Below are positions 1-5,572 of a DNA stretch of 6,955 nt, piece by piece. The notes below the pieces were generated by a model, which did not search any database, was not told the origin of the DNA, and saw only the letters and a list, made by a program, of their open reading frames with translations. This DNA is from Hyphomonas sp. (lineage in GTDB: Bacteria > Pseudomonadota > Alphaproteobacteria > Caulobacterales > Hyphomonadaceae), in assembly GCA_024743015.1 (NCBI GenBank), contig JANSXJ010000192.1, positions 1-6,955 on the forward strand. The letters run 5' to 3'. Position 1 is the stretch's first letter. Every line of letters starts with the position of its first letter. The translations under genes were made by a program, and so were the position numbers.

Positions 1-15
1 AGGACGGTTTAGGCC

Positions 16-555
16 ATGCTTGCGATCATTCTCGCTGCAGATGCTGCATCAGGTGCTGAAAAGGCGGCGTTCCCGCCGTTTGAGACCTGGCACTTCCCAT
101 CCCAGATTTTCTGGCTGGCGGTGTTGTTCGGCTCGCTGTATTTCGTGCTCTCTCGCTTCATTCTACCAAGTATTGGTAACACATTGGAGCGTCGCGAGAG
201 CTCGATTGCGAGCGATCTGGACGAAGCAGCACGCTTGAACGACGAAGCTCAAGAGGCGCAGAAATCCGTTGAAGTTTCCATCGCCAAGGCACACGCCAAA
301 GCTCGCGAAACTGCGGAAAAAGCGCGCGCCAAGATCGATGCGCAAATTGCTGCGGAAACTGCCAAAGTGGATGCCGAAGTCGACAAGAAACTGGTCGAAG
401 CCGAAACGCGCATTTCAGCGCTTCGCGCCGACGCCATGAAGAATGTCGAATCGATTGCCGCAGATGCGGCTCAAAGCGTCCTCAATAAGTTTGGCTCCAA
501 GGCCGCCAAGGCGGATGTTTCGTCCGCCGTCAAATCTGTCCTGGCGAAAGGGTAA
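16..555 (+). CDS. atpG: F0F1 ATP synthase subunit b' (179 aa)
   Basis: This is one of the two non-identical stator subunits (b' and b) of the membrane F0 sector. Together they form the peripheral stalk that holds the F1 head still against the rotating c-ring. A short N-terminal segment is followed by the b'-type motif FPPFETWHFPSQIFW (about residues 19-33), one membrane helix (about 28-50), and a long charged, alanine-rich coiled coil (about 55-160) that reaches toward F1. The length is normal for alphaproteobacterial b'. The ATG at 16 has a modest AGGACGG-type ribosome site at 1-7. The gene for subunit b follows after 4 nt, so the two are surely one operon; subunits a and c would be expected just upstream, outside the window. 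The symbol atpG is used for b' in several alphaproteobacteria, but elsewhere it denotes F1 gamma; atpF2 is an alternative. The assignment is firm. Confidence 0.93.
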   Translation: MLAIILAADAASGAEKAAFPPFETWHFPSQIFWLAVLFGSLYFVLSRFILPSIGNTLERRESSIASDLDEAARLNDEAQEAQKSVEVSIAKAHAKARETAEKARAKIDAQIAAETAKVDAEVDKKLVEAETRISALRADAMKNVESIAADAAQSVLNKFGSKAAKADVSSAVKSVLAKG

Positions 556-559
556 GCTG

Positions 560-1111
560 ATGCGGATCGCATTTCTGACATCCATGCTCCTCTTGGCGCC
601 GGTCGCTCACGCCGCCGATGCCAAAGTGGCCTGGTATGCTGACCCAACCACCGCGACGGCGTTTGCCGCTCTGGTGATCTTTCTGATCATCGTTAGCCTG
701 GTTGGCGGCTTCAAGCTGATCTTCTCCAAGCTCGATGAGCGCGCCGAAGGCATTCAGAGCCAAATCGATGAAGCCCGCGCGCTTCGCGAAGAGGCTGCTA
801 AACTCATGGCTGACGCGAAGAAGAAGGCCAAAGAAGCCGATGCAGCGGCTGAAGACATTATCAAACGCGCCAAAGCGGATGCGGATACGATGATGAAGCA
901 GGCCAAAGCAGATCTGAAAGCCAAGGTCGCTCGCCGTGAAACTCAGGCTGAGGCCCGCATTGCTCGCGCCGAAGCGGATGCCGCAGCAGATGTTCGCCGC
1001 GTAGCCGCGGATGCCGCGACAGAGGCCGCCCGGTCCATTTTGGCGGGGTCCGGCGAAGCGAATGATCTTTTCGACAACGCCCTGGGTGAAATCGATAAGC
1101 GCCTCAACTAA
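560..1111 (+). CDS. atpF: F0F1 ATP synthase subunit b (183 aa)
   Basis: This is the second stator subunit of F0, the partner of b' in the peripheral stalk. Residues 1-18 look like a cleavable signal peptide (MRIAF, a Leu-rich core, then AHA before AD). A single membrane helix follows at about 33-55, then a long hendecad-like coiled coil rich in Ala, Lys, Asp and Glu (about 57-165), with a short C-terminal tail ending KRLN. I chose the ATG at 560 because AAAGGG (547-552) sits 7 nt upstream and the spacing after the b' stop (553-555) is 4 nt, suggesting coupled translation. An in-frame ATG at 443 would add 39 residues that do not resemble the family and would overlap b' deeply. A hairpin terminator follows, so this is the last gene of the F0 operon, as in alphaproteobacteria where F0 and F1 genes are separate. 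Confidence 0.93.
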   Translation: MRIAFLTSMLLLAPVAHAADAKVAWYADPTTATAFAALVIFLIIVSLVGGFKLIFSKLDERAEGIQSQIDEARALREEAAKLMADAKKKAKEADAAAEDIIKRAKADADTMMKQAKADLKAKVARRETQAEARIARAEADAAADVRRVAADAATEAARSILAGSGEANDLFDNALGEIDKRLN

Positions 1112-1143
1112 GAGCAGCGCAAGTTTTCATTTTTCCGAAATTC

Positions 1144-1176
1144 AAGAGCCCGCTCATGTAGCGGGCTTTTTATTTG
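1144..1176 (+). terminator. Rho-independent terminator of the F0 ATP synthase operon
   Basis: AGCCCGCT (1147-1154) and AGCGGGCT (1160-1167) form a perfect 8-bp stem with a 5-nt loop (1155-1159). Flanking A and T residues can extend the pairing at the base. The stem runs directly into TTTTTATTT (1167-1175), the classic intrinsic terminator layout, 35 nt after the atpF stop. The stem also lies just beyond the stop codon of the convergent minus-strand gene (1170-1172), so it may serve that transcript too. The T-tract on that side (past the AATTTC region, TTGAATTTC on the minus strand) is weaker, so bidirectional use is an inference. Confidence 0.88.
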
Positions 1177-1544
1177 TTCGACGATCTCTTCTCACGACCG
1201 AAGACGGCTTTCATCAACCAATTTGGGGCAAACCGCTCTACGCGTGGATGACGGTCCAGAACGCCTTCCATCCAGCGCCGCCCCCAAAGAGAGTTTCGTC
1301 CAAGCAGTACCACACCCAGGATCGCAATCGGCAGACCGATCGGCAGCAACGGGGTGACAAATGCAATTGGAACCGCCACGGCGATCAGCGCCAATCCGAG
1401 GAGCGCAAATGCTTGTCGAATGAGCGTCCGCACGCTGGAACCAACAACGCCGAGAGGCGCTGCCGCGGCGCCTTGTTTCAGGCGCTCCTTTCCAAATGGG
1501 GATGATCCGTCTGGCATTAGCTCTAATATGGTCCTCTGCGGCAT
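1170..1544 (-). CDS. Small two-helix membrane protein, function unknown (124 aa)
   Basis: I do not recognise a characterised family. The protein has a polar N-terminus (residues 1-38) and a hydrophobic stretch from about 43 to 82 broken by prolines, likely two closely spaced membrane helices. A cationic tail follows (RNSLWGRRW, then RHP, ending KRSSNK). The Pro/Gly-rich turn PLLPIGLPIAILGVVLL followed by R-N-S and basic residues resembles small bacterial PGPGW or DUF454-like membrane proteins by pattern only. This frame is preferred over the overlapping frames because it alone gives coherent hydrophobic segments and positive-inside charge. The start is uncertain: ATG at 1544 has GGAAG too close and AAAAGG about 12 nt upstream; ATG at 1517 would remove nine residues and leave the hydrophobic core intact. 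A CATAAT (minus strand, 1572-1567) could be a -10 element. It is transcribed away from the acyltransferases and converges on atpF. Confidence 0.72.
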   Translation of the reverse strand: MPQRTILELMPDGSSPFGKERLKQGAAAAPLGVVGSSVRTLIRQAFALLGLALIAVAVPIAFVTPLLPIGLPIAILGVVLLGRNSLWGRRWMEGVLDRHPRVERFAPNWLMKAVFGREKRSSNK

Positions 1545-1612
1545 ACTTCCAATAGGCCTTTTCTGAATTATGACTCTGGCAACACTTAGGCGTTTTGCCT
1601 ACACACATTCCG

Positions 1613-1640
1613 TTGAAATGACGTGAATTTCAGCGATTAG
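1613..1640 (+). promoter_or_regulatory. Possible promoter/operator upstream of the first acyltransferase
   Basis: The 123-nt divergent spacer must hold promoters for both flanking genes. TTGAAA (1613-1618) and GATTAG (1635-1640), 16 nt apart, are a weak sigma70-like pair pointing at the acyltransferase. Overlapping them is a small inverted repeat, TGAAAT (1614-1619) and ATTTCA (1627-1632), with a 7-nt spacer, which could be a regulator site. A second short hairpin, TAGGC/GCCTA (1587-1601), lies upstream. These are visible by eye only; the -10 match is poor. Confidence 0.28.
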
Positions 1641-1667
1641 TTTCGCCAAAGGCACACAAAACCGAAA

Positions 1668-2768
1668 ATGACCCAGTTAAAAAGCGTTCAAGCCCTGCGT
1701 GCCATAGCGGCCCTCGCTGTCATGCTGGCCCACCTGCAGGGACTGGAAAAGCAGATGACGGGCGGCGGGCAGCTTCTGGCACCGATCTGGATCGCCGGGG
1801 TTAGCGGAGTCGATCTTTTCTTTGTCATCTCAGGCTTCATCATGGTCTGGGTCGCCGGAGATTGGGCACCGGGAGCTAAGAACAGCCTCAAGTTCATGTT
1901 CTCACGCGTCTTGCGTATCTACCCGCTCTGGTGGTTGTTTGCAGGCGTGACGGCAGCATATTTCCTGGTATCGTCAGGTCTGCCTTGGGACAAGGATTTC
2001 GTTCGCGAAGCGAACGGGCCAATGCATTTGATAAAGTCCTTTCTGCTACTACCGCAGCAATCTCCCCCGGTTTTGACGCTTGGGTGGACGTTGATCCATG
2101 AGATGTATTTCTACGTTGTGTTCGCGTTGGTTTTGTTGCTGCCCGTCAAGATCCGCAAACCTGCCTTTGTGCTCTGGGCCCTGCTCATTGCAGCTTCAAC
2201 TGCATTTCAGCTGACAGGGTTTAGCCCGAACAGCCTGCTCAGCCTCGCACTGTTCCCGTTGACGCTGGAATTCCTGATGGGAAGCGCCGTCGCCTGGTTG
2301 GTCCTGTCCGGCTTTTCTCGTTTCGCGTGGTCGGCGCTCGCGCTTGGGGTTTGCGCGCTGGTGTACGCAATCGTCACGGTCGATTTCACCGTTGCTTCGA
2401 CAATGCAGCCGACGCATCGCATGCTGGCCTACGGGCCGGCCTATGCACTGATGGTATATGGACTGGTGGTCTTGGAGCGTCGCGGGGCGCTGAACAAGGT
2501 GATGCCGGCCCAGCTGGTGACTATCGGAGACTGGAGCTATTCGCTGTATCTCAGCCATATATTGGTGATAACCGCGATCGCGCGGGTCTTCTTCCCTATT
2601 TTCGATACCGCCGGTCCAATTGACAATCTGACCTTTCTGATCCTCGCAAGCGCCGCGGCGATTGCGGTGTCCGGCCTGACCTACAATTTCTTTGAAAAAC
2701 CCATCGTCACTCGCGCTCGAAAGGCACGGCAAAGGCTTTTCAGCCCGGCGGCGGAAACCTCTGGTTGA
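1668..2768 (+). CDS. Acyltransferase 3 (OafA-like) membrane protein, paralog 1 (366 aa)
   Basis: This is a multi-spanning inner-membrane acyltransferase of the acyltransferase-3 (AT3) family, whose members add acetyl or other acyl groups to sugars of O-antigen, exopolysaccharide, peptidoglycan or secondary metabolites. The hallmarks are visible. An R-x10-H pair (R11, H22) lies in the first helix and GVDLFFVISGF is at 47-57. SRVLRIYP (79-86) holds the conserved arginines, HEMYFY (144-149) the conserved Glu, and GDWSYSLYLSH (287-297) the late His motif. FFEKP (341-345) precedes a basic cytoplasmic tail. There is no SGNH domain, so it is the short stand-alone form of normal length. The start at 1668 is supported by the R-x10-H spacing and by the same start in paralog 2; the ribosome site is poor (AAAGG, 15 nt upstream). 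The substrate cannot be told: no glycosyltransferase genes are nearby. Confidence 0.93.
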   Translation: MTQLKSVQALRAIAALAVMLAHLQGLEKQMTGGGQLLAPIWIAGVSGVDLFFVISGFIMVWVAGDWAPGAKNSLKFMFSRVLRIYPLWWLFAGVTAAYFLVSSGLPWDKDFVREANGPMHLIKSFLLLPQQSPPVLTLGWTLIHEMYFYVVFALVLLLPVKIRKPAFVLWALLIAASTAFQLTGFSPNSLLSLALFPLTLEFLMGSAVAWLVLSGFSRFAWSALALGVCALVYAIVTVDFTVASTMQPTHRMLAYGPAYALMVYGLVVLERRGALNKVMPAQLVTIGDWSYSLYLSHILVITAIARVFFPIFDTAGPIDNLTFLILASAAAIAVSGLTYNFFEKPIVTRARKARQRLFSPAAETSG

Positions 2769-2799
2769 TTATGTGAATGTCCCTGCATAGACATAATCA
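2766..2799. repeat. 9-bp inverted repeat between the two acyltransferase genes
   Basis: TGATTATGT (2766-2774) and ACATAATCA (2791-2799) are perfect inverted copies separated by 16 nt. The inner bases ATG (2777-2779) and CAT (2786-2788) can pair as well after a two-base mismatch on each side. The left arm begins with the stop codon of the first acyltransferase. No T-run follows (GTACAGTAATTT), so it is not a standard terminator. The arms contain CATAAT on both strands, so it could be a regulator operator, a -10-like element, or an mRNA hairpin affecting the second gene. Which of these applies is not decided by the sequence. Confidence 0.5.
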
Positions 2800-2853
2800 G
2801 TACAGTAATTTCGTCAGCAGTCCTAAGGCTGACCGAGCATCACGAACTCAGCC

Positions 2854-4002
2854 ATGACGAAACTAAATTCCATTCAGGCTTTACGGGGCATTGCCGCCTT
2901 CGCCGTATTCCTGTGTCACGTCATGGCCATCGAGGAAGCGCATTCAGAGCGCGGTGCAAAACTCACAGATCTCTGGATTAACGGCGCGCATGGCGTTGAC
3001 CTTTTCTTTGTGATCTCCGGTTTCATCATGGTCTGGGTCGCGGGAGATTTGCGTCGGGGCGCTGCTGCAGCAGGTGATTTCCTGTTCTCTCGCGCCACGC
3101 GCATCTATCCGCTCTGGTGGTTGTTTGCAGCCGCCATGGTGGTGTTCTTTGCGATCATGAAAGGCACGCTGTGGGATGCGCCGAGGATTGAAGCAGCGGG
3201 CATGGATGGCATGCTGCACCTGTTTCACTCCTTCGTCCTGTGGCCGCAACCTGAGCACCCCGTGCTCGGCGTCGGCTGGACGCTTGTGCATGAGATGTAT
3301 TTCTACATCGCATTTGCGGTTCTGATCCTGTTGCTTCCCGTGCGCTGGCGCTTGTTTGGCATACTTGCCTGGGCGGTGGTCGTGACGGTGGGAGCTCTCG
3401 CTGGTCTTTCGGCGAATTTCAGCAACAATGTGATTGAACTCATCTTCTATCCGATGACGCTGCAATTCATACTCGGGGCGCTGGTTGGTTATGCGATCAA
3501 GGCCGGATGGCGAAAGCACGCTATGATTGCCGCCTTAGTTGGAGGTGCCGCAACACTGATCCCCTTCCTGAATCTGGATCTCCACCCGACGCAGACATTG
3601 ATGACTTCGCTCGGAAACGAGGGTTTCACTGGAATGAACCCGGTCTGGCGGCGAACCATTTTCTACGGGATCCCCGTCGCATTGCTGATCTATGGGCTGG
3701 TCGCCCTCGAATTAGAGCGCGGTCTTCGTACCCCGAAATTCATGGTCCATCTCGGCGACTGGAGCTACTCGCTCTATCTCTGTCATACGCTCACCATTAG
3801 TGCGATTGGGCGCGTGACCTATACGCTGTTTGAGCCAAGCGTGATCGTCACGACCGCCTACCTGATCCTGGTCGCGGTGGGAACGATCCTGGTCTCAGCG
3901 CTGACCTATTACTATTTCGAACGCCCGTCGATCCGGTTCTTTCGCCGGTGGCGCAGCAAACCTGCGGCGAGCGCAAGCGAACAAACGCCTGCGCCCGTCT
4001 AG
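2854..4002 (+). CDS. Acyltransferase 3 (OafA-like) membrane protein, paralog 2 (382 aa)
   Basis: This is a second AT3-family inner-membrane acyltransferase and a clear paralog of the gene before it. Over the first 100 residues I count about 57 identities by eye, without gaps. The motifs recur in order: R11 and H22 (R-x10-H), GVDLFFVISGF (47-57), SRATRIYP (79-86), HEMYFY (146-151), GDWSYSLYLCH (301-311) and FERP (355-358), ending in a basic tail and a Pro/Ala/Ser-rich end. It is 16 residues longer than paralog 1, mostly through about 13 extra residues in the region near 244-268 (around LGNEGFTG), which might change acceptor choice. The ATG at 2854 matches paralog 1 in its distance to R11; no good ribosome site precedes it. 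The 85-nt gap allows co-transcription with paralog 1, or a separate promoter. Its stop (4000-4002) lies 1 nt from the convergent gcvPB stop. The substrate is unknown. Confidence 0.93.
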   Translation: MTKLNSIQALRGIAAFAVFLCHVMAIEEAHSERGAKLTDLWINGAHGVDLFFVISGFIMVWVAGDLRRGAAAAGDFLFSRATRIYPLWWLFAAAMVVFFAIMKGTLWDAPRIEAAGMDGMLHLFHSFVLWPQPEHPVLGVGWTLVHEMYFYIAFAVLILLLPVRWRLFGILAWAVVVTVGALAGLSANFSNNVIELIFYPMTLQFILGALVGYAIKAGWRKHAMIAALVGGAATLIPFLNLDLHPTQTLMTSLGNEGFTGMNPVWRRTIFYGIPVALLIYGLVALELERGLRTPKFMVHLGDWSYSLYLCHTLTISAIGRVTYTLFEPSVIVTTAYLILVAVGTILVSALTYYYFERPSIRFFRRWRSKPAASASEQTPAPV

Positions 4003-4003
4003 G

Positions 4004-5572
4004 CTATTCTGCAGCGACCGCTTCAGGCGAAGGTGCCGTCCATTTCAGCACGGGTTTACGCGCCGCCTGCGTCTCATCCAGGCGCTTTTTCGGTGCGAGA
4101 TAAGGGGCACCCTTGAGCGATTGATCACCCTGTGCTGCGCGTTCGGCAATCACCGTCATCGTATCGCAGAACCGGTCGAGCTCTTGCTTGCTTTCAGTTT
4201 CGGTTGGCTCAATCAGCATGGCACCATGCACCACCAGCGGGAAGTACATAGTCATGGGGTGATAGCCTTCATCGAGCATCGCCTTGGCAATGTCTATCGT
4301 CTCGATTCCGTCAGCAGTGAACGCATCCGAGAATAAGGCCTCGTGCATGCAATACCCTTCGAAAGCAGGTTTCATGACGCTTTTCAGGCGCGCCTGAATA
4401 TAATTGGCATTCAGAACAGCGTCTTCGGCCACTTGTTTCAGACCGTCCGCGCCGTGGCTCAGCATGTAGGTGAGCGCTCGCACGAACATGCCCATCTGAC
4501 CATGAAAGGCGACCATACGTCCGAACGCCTGGTCTGCAGCCCCGTCCGTTTCCTCAACCAGGCGGAATCCGTCATCATCCTTGACCACGAAGGGCACCGG
4601 TGCATAGGGCGCAAGCGCATCAGAAAGCACCGTCGGGCCGGAGCCCGGTCCACCGCCGCCATGTGGGGTGGAGAATGTCTTGTGCAGGTTGATATGCATG
4701 GCGTCTACGCCGAGATCGCCCGGTCGCACGCGTCCAACGATGGCGTTGAAGTTCGCCCCATCGCAATAAAAGTAACCGCCCGCATCGTGGATCAGGTCCG
4801 CGATGGTCTTGATATCGGTTTCAAACAGCCCGCAAGTGTTCGGGTTTGTCAGCATGATACCGGCGACATCCTCAGTCGTCTCCAGTTTGGATCTCAGATC
4901 GTTCATGTCGACGCGGCCGCGCGCATCCGCCTTGATCTCATCGACGACGAACCCACACTGGATCGCCGTCGCCGGGTTTGTCCCGTGTGCTGAGGCGGGC
5001 ACCAGGACGCGTTTGCGGGTCTCGGCGTCTCCGCGGGCGACGAGCGCCTGACGAATGGCGAGCATCCCGCACAGTTCACCATGGGCGCCGGCTTTCGGGC
5101 TCATCGCGACGGCCGGCATGCCGGTCAGCGTTTTCAGCCAGGTCGCCAGCTCATCGATCAGTTCCAGCGCGCCTTGAACCGTTCGCTGCGGCTGCAGCGG
5201 GTGAATATCGGCAAAACCTGGCATGCGCGCCGCTTTTTCATTCAGACGCGGATTGTGCTTCATCGTGCAGGAGCCAAGCGGGAAAAGGCCAAGATCGATG
5301 GCGTAGTTGCGTTGACTGAGGCGCATATAGTGGCGCACAGCTTCTGGCTCGGACAAGCCAGGCAGCCCTGTTTGCTGCTGGCGTTCCACCCCGCCAAGAC
5401 GGTTTTTGCCGCCCCTTGGCTTCGGCAGATCAACGCCGGTTTTGTCAGGCGAGCCAATCTCGAAGATCAGGTCTTCATGTTGCAGAAGGCCTTTGGATCC
5501 CGAAACGGTTTCTGCGCCTGAAACGCTCGACGGGAAAGGTGAGGTCGGTCGACCAATCGATTGCATACCCAT
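4004..5572 (-). CDS. gcvPB: Glycine dehydrogenase (decarboxylating) subunit 2, glycine cleavage P-protein C-terminal half (522 aa)
   Basis: This is the PLP-carrying half of the split P-protein. It decarboxylates glycine and passes the aminomethyl group to the lipoyl arm of GcvH, feeding one-carbon units to tetrahydrofolate in the cytoplasm. Family landmarks are LIFEIG (about 35-40), RLGGVER (58-64), GLPGLSEPEAVRHY (69-82), LGSCTMKHNPRLNE (99-112), SAHGTNPATA (194-203) and the PLP-site segment NLHKTFSTPHGGGGPG (295-310), where K298 should form the Schiff base. Length is normal for the two-subunit form. The ATG at 5572 is chosen because a near-ideal ribosome site ends 7 nt upstream and the start overlaps the gcvPA stop by one base. 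The in-frame ATG at 5629 adds 19 unrelated residues. It is the last gene of the operon and no terminator is visible after its stop at 4004-4006. Confidence 0.96.
   Translation of the reverse strand: MGMQSIGRPTSPFPSSVSGAETVSGSKGLLQHEDLIFEIGSPDKTGVDLPKPRGGKNRLGGVERQQQTGLPGLSEPEAVRHYMRLSQRNYAIDLGLFPLGSCTMKHNPRLNEKAARMPGFADIHPLQPQRTVQGALELIDELATWLKTLTGMPAVAMSPKAGAHGELCGMLAIRQALVARGDAETRKRVLVPASAHGTNPATAIQCGFVVDEIKADARGRVDMNDLRSKLETTEDVAGIMLTNPNTCGLFETDIKTIADLIHDAGGYFYCDGANFNAIVGRVRPGDLGVDAMHINLHKTFSTPHGGGGPGSGPTVLSDALAPYAPVPFVVKDDDGFRLVEETDGAADQAFGRMVAFHGQMGMFVRALTYMLSHGADGLKQVAEDAVLNANYIQARLKSVMKPAFEGYCMHEALFSDAFTADGIETIDIAKAMLDEGYHPMTMYFPLVVHGAMLIEPTETESKQELDRFCDTMTVIAERAAQGDQSLKGAPYLAPKKRLDETQAARKPVLKWTAPSPEAVAAE

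Noticed and set aside
1..12. TAG at 10-12 as the end of the upstream c-subunit gene
   Set aside because: Only three codons are visible (Arg-Thr-Val), which do not look like a c-subunit C-terminus; it cannot be supported.
443..559. Extended atpF start at ATG 443, adding 39 residues
   Set aside because: It overlaps the b' gene deeply, encodes Arg/Pro/Ser-rich non-family sequence, and the ATG at 560 has a proper ribosome site and spacing.
1011..1505. Plus-strand open frame spanning the atpF end and the small membrane gene
   Set aside because: It crosses the terminator hairpin and has low-complexity polar composition; the minus-strand frame has coherent membrane segments.
1192..1608. Alternative minus-strand frame over the small membrane protein gene
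   Set aside because: It is Cys/Arg/Ser-rich without hydrophobic segments, typical of an off-frame shadow.
1677..1691. CtrA-like half sites (TTAA, N7, TCAA)
   Set aside because: It has one mismatch from TTAA-N7-TTAA and lies inside the acyltransferase coding region just after its start; probably chance.
4343..4993. Plus-strand open frame of 216 codons opposite gcvPB
   Set aside because: It is a shadow of the conserved PLP-site region of gcvPB and shows no domain of its own.
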